A DNA stretch of 34,787 nucleotides from Rhodospirillaceae bacterium (lineage in GTDB: Bacteria; Pseudomonadota; Alphaproteobacteria; Thalassobaculales; Thalassobaculaceae). The stretch covers positions 1-34,787 of the forward strand of contig NZGS01000124.1 of NCBI GenBank assembly GCA_002690995.1. Reading direction: 5' to 3'. The notes beneath the pieces are model-generated. The model searched no databases, was not told the DNA's origin, and saw only the letters and a list, made by a program, of their open reading frames with translations. This document shows positions 19,460 through 28,597 of the stretch, piece after piece (the first letter of the stretch is position 1; every line of letters starts with the position of its first letter). The position numbers and the translations under genes were made by a program.

Positions 19460-20650
19460 GTGCCAGGAACATTAGACGGAATAAGAGTGGTCGACCTTAC
19501 AACGGTAATACTTGGCCCTTGGGCTGCCCAAACTTTGGGTGATATGGGAGCAGATGTAATTAAAATTGAGACGCCTCAAGGCGATGTCACGCGAAATATG
19601 GGGCCTAAAAAAAATCCCGGTATGGCAGCGGTATTTCTCTCTACGAATAGAAATAAACGAAGCGTTGTACTGGATTTACGCACTCGTGAGGGTAAAGACG
19701 CATTATTGAAGATAGTCGATACGGCGGATGTGTTTATGCATAATATGCGCCCTAAAATTGCCGAAAAGCTTGAATTAAGTTACGAACGCTTTTCTGCAAA
19801 CAACCCTAGCCTTATATATTGCGCTGCTTATGGCTTTAGAGCAGACGGCCCAAGAGCCAACGATCCAGCTTACGATGACATTATACAGGCTGCCTCAGGT
19901 ATAGCGTCGCTACAAACAGTTGTTTCCGATCAACCGCGGTTTGTTCCGACAATCGTTGCCGATAAAACCACATCTTATAATTTTCTGAGCTCTATCCTTT
20001 CAGCCCTTTTCTGCCGAGAGCGAACCGGGAATGGGCAATCTGTTGAAGTCCCAATGTTCGAAAGCCTTGTAGATAATGTGATGATCGAACATTTATATGG
20101 GGCAGCATTTGAACCACCGATCGCTGACATGGGTTATGCCCGTTTATTAAACACAGGACGTCGCCCTTATGCAACCAAAGATGGTTTCCTAGCAGTCCTG
20201 CCATACAGCGATGAAAACTGGCGGCGAATGTTTGAGATTGCTGGTCAACAAGAATTGAAAGACGACCCCCGCTTCTCTAGTAACGCTGCACGGGTGGATA
20301 ATGCTCAAGAAGTTTATGATTGGCTAGGAGAAGTGATTGCAACGCGCACGACTGCCGAATGGAAAACAGCTCTTACCGAGGCTGCGATACCAGTAACAGA
20401 GGTGAATAGTCTTGAAGACTTATTGAGCGACGAACAACTTGTAGCGAGTAGTTTCTGGAAAATTGAGGATCACCCGAGCGAGGGAAAAATTCGCATGACT
20501 GATCCGCCCATTCGTTTTTCAAATAACCCGTCCTCATTAAGGCGAATGCAGCCCAAATTGGGAGAGCACAGCCGAGAGGTACTGATTGAAGCCGGACACA
20601 CGAGTGATCAAGTTCAAAAATTATTCGATACAGGTGTGACCTTGGAATGA
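19460..20650 (+). CDS. CaiB/BaiF family CoA-transferase (class III)
   Basis: The 396-residue protein starts with the class III signature LDGIRVVDLTTVILGPWA, then LGDMGADVIKIE. It has the catalytic aspartate Asp168 in VADKTTS, corresponding to Asp169 of formyl-CoA transferase, and PAYDDIIQAASG just before it. Such enzymes move CoA between carboxylic acids (carnitine, oxalate, aryl- or alkyl-succinates). I place the start at GTG 19460, because AGGTGA (19448-19453) lies six bases upstream; an in-frame GTG nine bases earlier has no such site. It ends 16 bases from the stop of the convergent CntA-like Rieske gene. Activation of a carboxylated or quaternary-amine substrate for further breakdown is plausible but inferred. 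Confidence 0.92.
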   Translation: MPGTLDGIRVVDLTTVILGPWAAQTLGDMGADVIKIETPQGDVTRNMGPKKNPGMAAVFLSTNRNKRSVVLDLRTREGKDALLKIVDTADVFMHNMRPKIAEKLELSYERFSANNPSLIYCAAYGFRADGPRANDPAYDDIIQAASGIASLQTVVSDQPRFVPTIVADKTTSYNFLSSILSALFCRERTGNGQSVEVPMFESLVDNVMIEHLYGAAFEPPIADMGYARLLNTGRRPYATKDGFLAVLPYSDENWRRMFEIAGQQELKDDPRFSSNAARVDNAQEVYDWLGEVIATRTTAEWKTALTEAAIPVTEVNSLEDLLSDEQLVASSFWKIEDHPSEGKIRMTDPPIRFSNNPSSLRRMQPKLGEHSREVLIEAGHTSDQVQKLFDTGVTLE

Positions 20651-20666
20651 AAAGGGCTAATTGAAT

Positions 20667-21803
20667 TTAGCTTGATAACTCATCTAAATGTGCGTTTAGT
20701 TGGCGATGAAAGTGCACAATTGCTTTTTCAAACCTACCAAACGTAAAATGAGTGTTACCGTCTCCCATTAAACCTCGTTGTATTGAACAAGCGGCCTCTC
20801 GATCTTCTTCAACGCCAGTGTCTTTTACAAAAGCGGCGTCTTTTTTTGAACGCTCAAGGTCTTCATTTGAAATTTTCGTGTTCGGCGGCGTGAGTCTATA
20901 GACATGCCATTGAGAAGTTGAAACGGAAACCGGTTCCATTATGACCAACTGATAATGATTCGAAAGAATTGATAATCGCGCGTTGGGATATATTTGTATT
21001 ACATAGGTAAGCATCCCATCTGCGTTCCAATCATTTTTTGGGATTTCCCTTAATTTTTCAATACGTCGGAAAGGGAAAACTATTCGGGAGTTCATTCCAA
21101 ACGTCTCGACAATATTTAAATTATCGAAGCCATAGGGATAAAAGGTTTTATTATGCAACGCTTTGATGTGATAGCCTTCCATGGCCGTTTCCAAAAGAAT
21201 CTTCCAATTCGCCTCATCTACAAATGTTGAATAATCGAAGACTTTTTGATCCTCAGAAATCAACGTTGGCAAACTAGCTAGAGCGCCATCAGATATGGCT
21301 TTTTTCTGGGTTACAAAGATCAGGCCACACTTTTCCTGTGTCTCAACTTCAATAAGGCCATGGGAATTTTTGTCTAAATCGGGGAAACCCTCATTCCCTG
21401 ATACATTCAGCAAGTTACCATCTAACCCGTAGGCCCACGCATGGTAACGGCAAATAAATTTTGAGACGTTTCCGCTGCCTTCGGCTAATATCATGCCTCT
21501 ATGCCGACAACTATTGTGAAAAGTTCTAACGACTCCATCCTTACCCCTAACTGCCAGGAGAGGAACACCACCAACATCTCGGGCTACATAAGAACCACTT
21601 TCAGCCAAGGCCGCAGATGGACAAAAGACAATTGGTAGTCGTTGGAATAGATCTAACTCTTTAGAAAATCGCTTTTCACACCGATAATTTTCCACCGATT
21701 CGCGCAATATTTGATCGCCAAGATCAGTTGTTTTATCTGAAATTTGATCAAGCACTTTTTGTATGACTTCTTTGTCGCTAAGTAATTTCGTCATATTTTT
21801 CAC
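20667..21803 (-). CDS. Rieske oxygenase alpha subunit, choline/carnitine-monooxygenase (CntA)-like
   Basis: The 378-residue protein has Rieske ligands Cys99-x-His101 and Cys118-x-x-His121 (SCRHRG, CRYHAW). The mononuclear iron site is His212 and His217 (EGYHIKALH), with a likely acid ligand at Asp334 in VEEDREAA. The bridging position three residues before the first His is Glu209, not the Asp typical of aromatic dioxygenases. Glu there is known from carnitine monooxygenase CntA. Length also fits the CntA/GbcA/choline-monooxygenase branch, which cleaves or demethylates quaternary amines. No reductase partner (CntB or GbcB) lies alongside. The start is GTG 21803 or the ATG three codons later; a GGGG run upstream favours neither strongly. 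It diverges from purF. A quaternary-amine substrate is a reasonable guess. Confidence 0.85.
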   Translation of the reverse strand: MKNMTKLLSDKEVIQKVLDQISDKTTDLGDQILRESVENYRCEKRFSKELDLFQRLPIVFCPSAALAESGSYVARDVGGVPLLAVRGKDGVVRTFHNSCRHRGMILAEGSGNVSKFICRYHAWAYGLDGNLLNVSGNEGFPDLDKNSHGLIEVETQEKCGLIFVTQKKAISDGALASLPTLISEDQKVFDYSTFVDEANWKILLETAMEGYHIKALHNKTFYPYGFDNLNIVETFGMNSRIVFPFRRIEKLREIPKNDWNADGMLTYVIQIYPNARLSILSNHYQLVIMEPVSVSTSQWHVYRLTPPNTKISNEDLERSKKDAAFVKDTGVEEDREAACSIQRGLMGDGNTHFTFGRFEKAIVHFHRQLNAHLDELSS

Positions 21804-21865
21804 AAAAATTTTTCCCCATCATCACAGATAAGCTATCTTCCATGTGTCGTTATGTTACAAAAAAC

Positions 21866-21894
21866 AAGACATGTCACTCAAGTAAGTATATAAT
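21866..21894 (+). promoter_or_regulatory. Candidate purF promoter
   Basis: AAGACA (21866-21871) and a consensus TATAAT (21889-21894) are spaced 17 bases apart, about 44 bases before the purF start. An 8-bp palindrome, GACATGTC (21868-21875), overlaps the -35 box and could be an operator. This is the best sigma70-like match by eye in the core part of the window. Confidence 0.5.
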
Positions 21895-21937
21895 CTTCAA
21901 TCAATAGAACAGCGTTATAGGAGCTGTAGAAGATTTG

Positions 21938-23401
21938 GTGTCTGAACTACCCGATCTAGATTTTAATGACGACCGCTTACGTGAAGAATGCGGTATCTTT
22001 GGCGTATATGACCATCCCGACGCAGCTGCTCTAACAGCCCTTGGCCTGCATGCCCTTCAGCATAGAGGCCAAGAATCGGTTGGAATAGTAACCTACGATG
22101 GCAAGCGCTTTAACGCCGAACGTCGGCTCGGTCTAGTAAGTGAAAATTTTACTAAAGCGTCTGTGCTAGAGCAGTTGATTGGCAGAAATTCCATCGGACA
22201 CGTTCGCTACTCTACTACTGGAGAGACAACGCTCCGCAATGTACAACCACTTTTTGCGGATTTAGCTGGGGGAGGATTGGCGGTTGCTCATAATGGGAAT
22301 TTAACAAACGCCGTCACACTTAGAGATGAGTTGGTGAACAGCGGATGTATTTTCCAAACTACCTCTGACACAGAAACTATTTTGCAATTAATCGCTCGCT
22401 CGAAGCGCGGCAATACTCTAGCCCGGTTTATTGACGCTCTTTTCAAAATTGAGGGCGCTTACGCCCTTGTTGTACTCACCAATAAGAAATTGATTGGCGT
22501 GAGAGATCCGTTAGGCATACGTCCTCTTGTTATTGGAGAATTAGACGGAAGCTATATTCTTGCCTCGGAAACCTGTGCATTAGATATTATCGGGGCAAAC
22601 TTTGTCCGCGAAGTAGAAAACGGCGAGATTGTTGTCATAACAGATGATGGCATTGAGAGCGTAAAACCGTTTCCACCAGTGAAACCCAGGCCATGTGTTT
22701 TCGAATACATTTATTTTGCTCGGCCGGATAGTTCGGTTGGTGGACGAAGCGTCTATGAATGCAGAAAGTCATTTGGACGCGAGCTAGCGAAAGAATCTGG
22801 TGTCGAGGCTGATCTAGTAATCCCCGTCCCAGACAGTGGCGTGCCGGCAGCAATTGGATATGCCGAGGCTGCGAATATACCTTTCGAATTAGGTATCATC
22901 AGAAACCATTATGTTGGAAGAACATTCATAGAACCGCAACAATCAATACGTGCTTTTTCCGTAAAATTAAAGCATAACGCAAACCGGATTCTTGTAGGTG
23001 GAAAACGGGTAATACTAATCGATGACTCAATCGTTCGCGGAACAACCTCTATAAAAATTGTCCAAATGATGAGAGACGCTGGAGCACTTGAGGTTCATAT
23101 GCGAATTGCTTCACCTCCAATAAAATATCCCGACTATTATGGAATTGACACACCGGTACAAGACCAACTTTTGGCGGCAAACCAAACGTTGGAGAAAATG
23201 CAGGAATTTATAGGGGCGGATAGTCTTTCATTTCTAAGTGTCAATGGTCTTTATAAAGCAATGGGTCACCCCGAAGGACGCGACCCCAACAATCCATTAT
23301 ACACCGATCACTGTTTCACCGGCGATTATCCTACTCAGCTGCAAGATCAACAAACTGATGAACATATCAAACAGCTTTCGCTTTTGTCAGAGAGGCGTTG
23401 A
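21938..23401 (+). CDS. purF: Amidophosphoribosyltransferase (glutamine PRPP amidotransferase)
   Basis: PurF catalyses the first committed step of purine synthesis, making phosphoribosylamine from PRPP and glutamine. The N-terminal nucleophile domain begins at EECGIFGVY: Cys18 becomes the mature N-terminal nucleophile once a propeptide of about 17 residues is cut off. The PRPP-binding motif VILIDDSIVRGTTS and the RPDSSVGGRSVYE region are intact. At the position of one Fe-S ligand of the Bacillus enzyme this protein has PDYYGID (Asp rather than Cys), so an Fe-S cluster is unlikely. I place the start at GTG 21938; TTG 21935 is equally in frame, and purine-rich AGGAG and AGAAG lie upstream. It is monocistronic, unlike the cvpA-purF arrangement of many proteobacteria. 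Confidence 0.97.
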   Translation: MSELPDLDFNDDRLREECGIFGVYDHPDAAALTALGLHALQHRGQESVGIVTYDGKRFNAERRLGLVSENFTKASVLEQLIGRNSIGHVRYSTTGETTLRNVQPLFADLAGGGLAVAHNGNLTNAVTLRDELVNSGCIFQTTSDTETILQLIARSKRGNTLARFIDALFKIEGAYALVVLTNKKLIGVRDPLGIRPLVIGELDGSYILASETCALDIIGANFVREVENGEIVVITDDGIESVKPFPPVKPRPCVFEYIYFARPDSSVGGRSVYECRKSFGRELAKESGVEADLVIPVPDSGVPAAIGYAEAANIPFELGIIRNHYVGRTFIEPQQSIRAFSVKLKHNANRILVGGKRVILIDDSIVRGTTSIKIVQMMRDAGALEVHMRIASPPIKYPDYYGIDTPVQDQLLAANQTLEKMQEFIGADSLSFLSVNGLYKAMGHPEGRDPNNPLYTDHCFTGDYPTQLQDQQTDEHIKQLSLLSERR

Positions 23402-23529
23402 TTTAGATTGGTTTGTCTTGCTCACCCTAGTTAATTTACAGGCACGTGTTCTGGGCAACTTAAATTCTTCTAAGTTAACTTTTGATTACTTAAAGTACAG
23501 ACTCCTTGAGATAAATTAGGAATCACATC

Positions 23530-24768
23530 ATGGCCTCATTCCTATTTGAAAATGCAGCAATACTTGATGGACAATCTACAGAACTTCGATCGGATCACCA
23601 CGTCCTAGTGGAGGACAATCGGATTGTTGAGGTATCTGACAAACCAATTAAATCTGAAACTAGCCACAATATCGATGTTAAGGGTATGACGCTAATGCCT
23701 GGGCTAATTGATGCTCATGTTCATGTAAAGGCTACAATTGTGAATGTCGGGCGCCTAAGTGATATTCCGGTATCATACTTAACGGCAGATGCAGGTAAAT
23801 TTATGAAGCAAATGCTAATGCGGGGATTTACAACAGTCCGTGACGCCGGAGGTGCTGACAGGGGGCTAGCCAATGCTGTAACAGATGGCCTTTTAGTCGG
23901 GCCTAGGTTGTTTGTTTCTGGTTTGTCACTTAGTCAAACCGGAGGCCATGGTGACATGAGGCCTGTCACATCAGAGTCACACCCGATCACTTGTGCCTGT
24001 TTAGCATCGACGCAGCAACTAGGCCGAATAGCGGATGGTGTGGATGAGTGCCGACGGGCCGCACGTGATGAACTGAGGAAGGGTGCACATCAGATAAAAA
24101 TAATGGCAGGTGGTGGCGTTGCATCGCCAAACGATCCAATTCAAAACACACAATACTCCATAGAAGAGATAAACGCGATCTGTCAAGAAGCTGAAGCTGC
24201 ACAAACTTATGTAATGGCACACGCGTACGTGCCTAAGGCTATTACCCGGGCAATTGAGAACGGTGTTCGTACTATAGAACATGGAAATCTACTTGATGAA
24301 GAATCTGCTAGAGTGATGTCTAAATATGATGCGTTCCTAGTGCCAACAAACGTCACTTACAGAGCTTTATATAAACATGGTAAATCTTTTGGGTTTCCAG
24401 AGGTGTCTATTGGTAAGCTAAAAGATGTTCTCGATGTCGGACTAAATGCAATTGAGATCGCAAAAAATAATGGCGTAAAAATCGGGCACGGATCAGATCT
24501 TCTGGGAGAGTGCCAGATATATCAATCTGATGAATTAAGTATAAAAGCCGAAGTGGTGGGAAATTATGAAGCAATTAGGCATGCAACTGAGGTAAATGCT
24601 GAGATCTTAAATATGAGCGAGGAACTCGGTGTAATAAAAGAAAATGCCCTCGCCGATATTCTTATCGTGGACGGTAATCCTTCAAAAGATATTGGCCTCT
24701 TAAATAATGACGCGAAATTTATTCCAATAATAATGAAAGATGGCGTCTTTTATAAAAACGTCTTTTAA
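23530..24768 (+). CDS. Metal-dependent amidohydrolase (prolidase/imidazolonepropionase-like)
   Basis: The 412-residue amidohydrolase-superfamily enzyme has metal ligands His63-x-His65 (DAHVHVK), Lys190 in HQIKIMAGGG as the probable carbamylated bridge, His231, His251 (TIEHGN) and Asp323 (GHGSDLLG). This set describes a binuclear-metal member close to the Xaa-Pro/Xaa-Arg dipeptidase (Sgx9260/Cc2672) group. Those proteins hydrolyse N-acyl or dipeptide-like amides. It has no signal peptide. It starts at ATG 23530 with AGGA nine bases before. The peptide-type ABC importer follows after 189 bases, so the amidohydrolase probably processes the imported peptides or amides. The shared role is inferred; the two may have separate promoters. 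Confidence 0.88.
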   Translation: MASFLFENAAILDGQSTELRSDHHVLVEDNRIVEVSDKPIKSETSHNIDVKGMTLMPGLIDAHVHVKATIVNVGRLSDIPVSYLTADAGKFMKQMLMRGFTTVRDAGGADRGLANAVTDGLLVGPRLFVSGLSLSQTGGHGDMRPVTSESHPITCACLASTQQLGRIADGVDECRRAARDELRKGAHQIKIMAGGGVASPNDPIQNTQYSIEEINAICQEAEAAQTYVMAHAYVPKAITRAIENGVRTIEHGNLLDEESARVMSKYDAFLVPTNVTYRALYKHGKSFGFPEVSIGKLKDVLDVGLNAIEIAKNNGVKIGHGSDLLGECQIYQSDELSIKAEVVGNYEAIRHATEVNAEILNMSEELGVIKENALADILIVDGNPSKDIGLLNNDAKFIPIIMKDGVFYKNVF

Positions 24769-24957
24769 AACTATATAAATCCAACGGCACTGCAGTGATT
24801 ACTTCAAACATGAAATAGCTTTCACATTTTTGCGCTACGTAAAGTCACCCTTCTCTTGCATTGCTCGCAACGTTCCAATAACTTAAAACGACACCCTCTG
24901 GGAAGCCGACTTCAATCTCAGAGAAGGCATTAACCTATGCTAGGGAGGTAGCATAAA

Positions 24958-26547
24958 ATGAAATTTAGATTAACTGCTTTTGCTGCTATCGCAGCGCTTG
25001 GAATGGCCATTACACCCGCCGAGTCCAAAACATTTCGGTGGGCATTCCAGGGCGATCTTCAAACAATGGATCCGCACGGTTTATTTGAGACCATGACATT
25101 AGGTTTTCAACGAAATATTTATGAAGGCTTGGTTATTCGAAATGAAAAAATGGAGATGGTCGGTGCGCTTGCCGAGAGCTGGAAGAATATAGAACCAACT
25201 GTCTGGCGTTTCAATTTGAGAAAGGGTGTTAAGTTTCATAATGGGTCGTCACTGGGCTCAGACGATGTAGCTTTTTCTGTAAAAAGACTAAGCACTGAAG
25301 GCTCGGACATGAAAGTTGTGGCCGCACTTATAAAAGAAACGCGTATTGTGGACGAGCACACCATTGATCTCGTCACTCCAGCTCCAAATCCTATACTGCC
25401 ACTACAGTTGGAAATCTTTTACATTATGGATAAGCAGTGGGCTGAAAAACACAAGGCATTAGAGGCTACAAATGTCAAAGGTGGCGATGAGGGAAACTAT
25501 GCAAACCTTAACGCGAATGGTACTGGACCGTTCATGCTCGGCGCGAGACAGTCGGGTGTGAAAACAGAACTCGTGATTAACCCTAACTATTGGGGCACCG
25601 TAAAAGGCAATATTACAAAAGCAGTATTTACGCCGATTGCCCAAGACGCCACAAGGGTTGCTGCTCTGATTTCTGGTAATGTTCACATGGCATATCCTGT
25701 TCCTGTTCAGGACTGGAAAAGACTTGATGATGCGAAAGGGGTAAAACCACTAGCAGGTCCTGAAGCACGTACAATTTTTCTTGGCTTTGATCAATTAAGA
25801 GACGAATTACTTTACTCAAATATTAAGGGCAAGAATCCATTCAAAGATCTCAGGGTAAGACAGGCGTTTATAAAAGCAATTAATATCGACGCCATCAAAA
25901 AGAAAGTAATGAGAGGAGCGAGCGTACCCGCAGGGCTGATGGTAGCTCCACAAATTAATGGTTTTAATTCTGCTCTCAATGATAGACCCTCTTACGATCC
26001 GAAAGGCGCAAAAAAGCTATTGGCCGACGCGGGTTATCCAGATGGTTTTGACGTAACAATGGATTGTCCAAACAATCGCTACGTCAATGATGAGCGTATT
26101 TGTCAAGCATCCGCATCCATGCTAGCCAAGATCGGAATCAAGGTAAACTTATTAGCCCAGCCGAAATCAAAGTATTTTGGCAAGGTGTTAGCTCAGAATA
26201 ACTATGACACGAGCTTTTTCTTACTCGGGTGGACCCCATCGACATTCGATAGCCACAATCCGATATCTTCTTTGATGGCTTGTAGAGGTGGTCCTGACAA
26301 ACTAGGAGCCTTTAATCTTGGAGGTTACTGTAATCCAAGAATTAATGAACTTGCCGCTTCGATACAATCAGAGACGAATCAAGAAAAACGACAAAAGATG
26401 ATCGATGAAGCATTCAAAATACACAAGGATGAAGTAGGTCATATTCCCTTGCATCAACAGCCGCTTTCATGGGGAATATCTGAAAAAGTTAATCTGATTC
26501 AGCGCCCAGATAACGTTTTGGATCTTAGGTACGTCAACGTTAATTAA
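24958..26547 (+). CDS. ABC transporter periplasmic substrate-binding protein, family 5 (dipeptide/oligopeptide type)
   Basis: The 529-residue protein carries a cleavable signal peptide: Lys-Arg near the start, a hydrophobic Ala/Ile core at residues 7-18, and a likely cut after AES at 23. The SBP_bac_5 fingerprint follows, with LAESWK, WRFNLRKGVKFHNG and DDVAFSVKRL (about 66-110). Such proteins capture peptides, opines, glutathione or other amides in the periplasm and deliver them to DppBC-type permeases. Here those permeases follow at 26663-28597. ATG 24958 has a strong GGGAGG site (24943-24948). An intrinsic terminator directly after the stop probably makes this the most abundant product of the cluster. 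The bound ligand cannot be read from the sequence. Confidence 0.93.
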   Translation: MKFRLTAFAAIAALGMAITPAESKTFRWAFQGDLQTMDPHGLFETMTLGFQRNIYEGLVIRNEKMEMVGALAESWKNIEPTVWRFNLRKGVKFHNGSSLGSDDVAFSVKRLSTEGSDMKVVAALIKETRIVDEHTIDLVTPAPNPILPLQLEIFYIMDKQWAEKHKALEATNVKGGDEGNYANLNANGTGPFMLGARQSGVKTELVINPNYWGTVKGNITKAVFTPIAQDATRVAALISGNVHMAYPVPVQDWKRLDDAKGVKPLAGPEARTIFLGFDQLRDELLYSNIKGKNPFKDLRVRQAFIKAINIDAIKKKVMRGASVPAGLMVAPQINGFNSALNDRPSYDPKGAKKLLADAGYPDGFDVTMDCPNNRYVNDERICQASASMLAKIGIKVNLLAQPKSKYFGKVLAQNNYDTSFFLLGWTPSTFDSHNPISSLMACRGGPDKLGAFNLGGYCNPRINELAASIQSETNQEKRQKMIDEAFKIHKDEVGHIPLHQQPLSWGISEKVNLIQRPDNVLDLRYVNVN

Positions 26548-26558
26548 ATCCCTAACTC

Positions 26559-26598
26559 CCTGAGGAGGATAATTAATAATTCCTCCTCAGGCTTTTTT
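26559..26598 (+). terminator. Rho-independent terminator after the binding-protein gene
   Basis: A perfect 11-bp stem (CCTGAGGAGGA 26559-26569 with TCCTCCTCAGG 26581-26591) encloses an 11-base AT-rich loop. It is followed by C and six T's (26593-26598). It begins 11 bases after the binding-protein stop and 65 bases before the first permease, so it should give partial termination inside the operon and 3'-end protection of the binding-protein mRNA. Confidence 0.9.
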
Positions 26599-26662
26599 AG
26601 AAAAAATACGTAAAACCAGTCTCTTTTTATGAAATAAGCCATTTCCGAGGTTAATTGGGGTT

Positions 26663-27649
26663 ATGCTAGCATTTATATTGAAACGTCTACTGCAATCAGT
26701 AGTTGTAATGCTGACAGTTGCACTCATTGCTTTCGCATTATTCAGATATGTTGGTGATCCGATTAATAATATGGTCGGTCAAGATACGACCCTGGAAGAG
26801 CGTGCAGAACTAAAAGAGCGTCTTGGTTTAAATGATCCCTTCATAATCCAATTCTATCGTTTCGTTCGAGACGCCTCTGTTGGTGAATTTGGCCTTTCGT
26901 ATCAACACAGACGTCCTGTCAAGGAACTCATCGCCGAGCGGTTGCCAGCCACACTTGAATTGGCACTAGTTTCGGCTATTTTAGCACTCGCAATCGGTAT
27001 TCCGATGGGTGTTTATACAGCGCTCAAGCGGTATGGATTCCTCTCAAGAACATTCATGACAATTTCACTTGTTGGAGTGTCACTACCAACATTTTTAATT
27101 GGAATTCTACTTATTCTATTTTTCGGCGTCATATTACGGTGGCTTCCAACTTTTGGTAGGGGAGACGTTGTAGAAATTGGTTGGTGGACCAGTGGCTTTT
27201 TAACAGCCTCGGGTTTAAAATCTCTTATAATGCCTTCTATCACACTTGCACTTTTTCAAATGACACTGATTATGCGTCTAGTAAGAGCGGAAATGCTAGA
27301 GGTGTTGCGAGCAGATTTTATTAAATTTGCGCGTGCTCGGGGCCTACCAACTCGAGCCGTTCATTTTAGGCATGCTCTAAAAAATACACTTGTCCCTGTT
27401 ATAACAATAACTGGCCTTCAGCTTGGTTCTATCATAGCGTTTGCTATTATAACCGAGAGCGTCTTTCAATGGCCTGGCATGGGACTTCTTTTCATTCAGG
27501 CTATTGGCGAAGTTGACATTCCCGTTATGGCGGCCTACCTCGTGCTAATCGCGTTTTTCTTTGTTGTAATTAACATGGTTGTCGACATCCTTTACTTTGT
27601 TGTTGATCCCAGACTTCGTGTCGACAAAGCACTTGTTAATGGCCAGTAG
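26663..27649 (+). CDS. ABC transporter permease, DppB/OppB type
   Basis: The 328-residue inner-membrane protein has about six helices. It begins with the typical first helix (FILKRLLQSVVVML), followed by a periplasmic stretch and ERLGLNDPF. The BPD-transport inner-membrane domain contains the EAA-type coupling loop around ARARGLPTRAVHFRHALKN, which contacts the ATPase. It forms a heterodimer with the DppC-type permease that follows six bases downstream. ATG 26663 has a short-spaced GGGG run just before it. It lies 65 bases after the internal terminator, so its expression depends on read-through or on a separate weak promoter that I cannot place. The DppB family assignment is firm. Confidence 0.94.
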   Translation: MLAFILKRLLQSVVVMLTVALIAFALFRYVGDPINNMVGQDTTLEERAELKERLGLNDPFIIQFYRFVRDASVGEFGLSYQHRRPVKELIAERLPATLELALVSAILALAIGIPMGVYTALKRYGFLSRTFMTISLVGVSLPTFLIGILLILFFGVILRWLPTFGRGDVVEIGWWTSGFLTASGLKSLIMPSITLALFQMTLIMRLVRAEMLEVLRADFIKFARARGLPTRAVHFRHALKNTLVPVITITGLQLGSIIAFAIITESVFQWPGMGLLFIQAIGEVDIPVMAAYLVLIAFFFVVINMVVDILYFVVDPRLRVDKALVNGQ

Positions 27650-27655
27650 TTAGTA

Positions 27656-28597
27656 ATGACAGAAAATAAAAACTCCATAACAATACTCGATTACTTTGGA
27701 CAGATGCGTGATAGCGATCTCTGGTTTAGCTTTACAAGATCTCCCGTTATTGTTGCGTCGGCCTGCGTGACGCTATTGTATTTAATAGTCACGATTTTTG
27801 CACCACTCATCGCGCCCCACGACCCGTTCGATTTAGCTAGCATAGATTTATTAGACGCAAGTCTCCCACCTTTTTGGATGGATGATGGGGAACTTAGATT
27901 CATTTTAGGTACGGATGATCAAGGAAGAGACATTCTTTCAACGATTATATATGGGTCAAGAATTTCATTATTTGTTGGCTTTGCATCAGTTATTTTTTCT
28001 CTAATCCTTGGCGTAGGCCTGGGTCTCATTAGTGGTTATGTAGGAGGTCGACTAGATGCATTTATAATGCGTGTTGCGGACGTTCAACTCTCGTTTCCAG
28101 CTATACTTATAGCCTTGCTGGTAGATGGACTAGCAAGAACATTACTCCCTCGCGAACACCACGACGAAGTAGCTCTTTATGTACTCGTGTTCGCCATTGG
28201 AATTTCTGGTTGGGTTCAATATGCTCGCACAGTGAGAGGGCAGACGTTAGTAGAAAAAGGGAAAGAATATGTGCAGGCGGCGCGTGTTATTGGCATTCGA
28301 AAATGGACGATTCTTCTACGCCACATATTACCGAATGTAACGGGACCAGTCCTTGTAATTGCAACGATACACCTAGCTATCGCAATTATTACCGAAGCTA
28401 CTCTCAGCTTTTTAGGGGTAGGTGTACCGCCAACCACACCCTCTTTAGGAACGCTTATCAGGATAGGCAATGATTTTCTCTTCTCTGGAGAATGGTGGAT
28501 AACAATTTTCCCTGGCGTAGCCCTGGTTCTTCTTGTTCTGGCCGTGAACCTTCTAGGCGACTGGTTACGTGACGCCCTAAACCCTAAACTACGGTGA
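27656..28597 (+). CDS. ABC transporter permease, DppC/OppC type
   Basis: The 313-residue partner permease has an N-terminal cytoplasmic tail, a first helix near residues 32-52 ending in the OppC_N pattern IAPHDPFD, and LGTDDQGRDILST at the start of the transport domain. The coupling loop is around AARVIGIRKWTILLRHILPN, and the typical late segment TEATLSFLGVGVPP is present. It begins six bases after the DppB-type stop. Its TGA stop overlaps the GTG start of the ATPase gene (GTGA, 28594-28597), so translation is coupled. All family landmarks are present and intact. Together the two permeases form the channel for the peptide or amide ligand. Confidence 0.94.
   Translation: MTENKNSITILDYFGQMRDSDLWFSFTRSPVIVASACVTLLYLIVTIFAPLIAPHDPFDLASIDLLDASLPPFWMDDGELRFILGTDDQGRDILSTIIYGSRISLFVGFASVIFSLILGVGLGLISGYVGGRLDAFIMRVADVQLSFPAILIALLVDGLARTLLPREHHDEVALYVLVFAIGISGWVQYARTVRGQTLVEKGKEYVQAARVIGIRKWTILLRHILPNVTGPVLVIATIHLAIAIITEATLSFLGVGVPPTTPSLGTLIRIGNDFLFSGEWWITIFPGVALVLLVLAVNLLGDWLRDALNPKLR

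Noticed and set aside
24788-24797. Palindrome CACTGCAGTG after the amidohydrolase stop
   Set aside because: It is a perfect but isolated 10-mer with no known operator match, no repeat elsewhere that I noticed, and no nearby -10 box.
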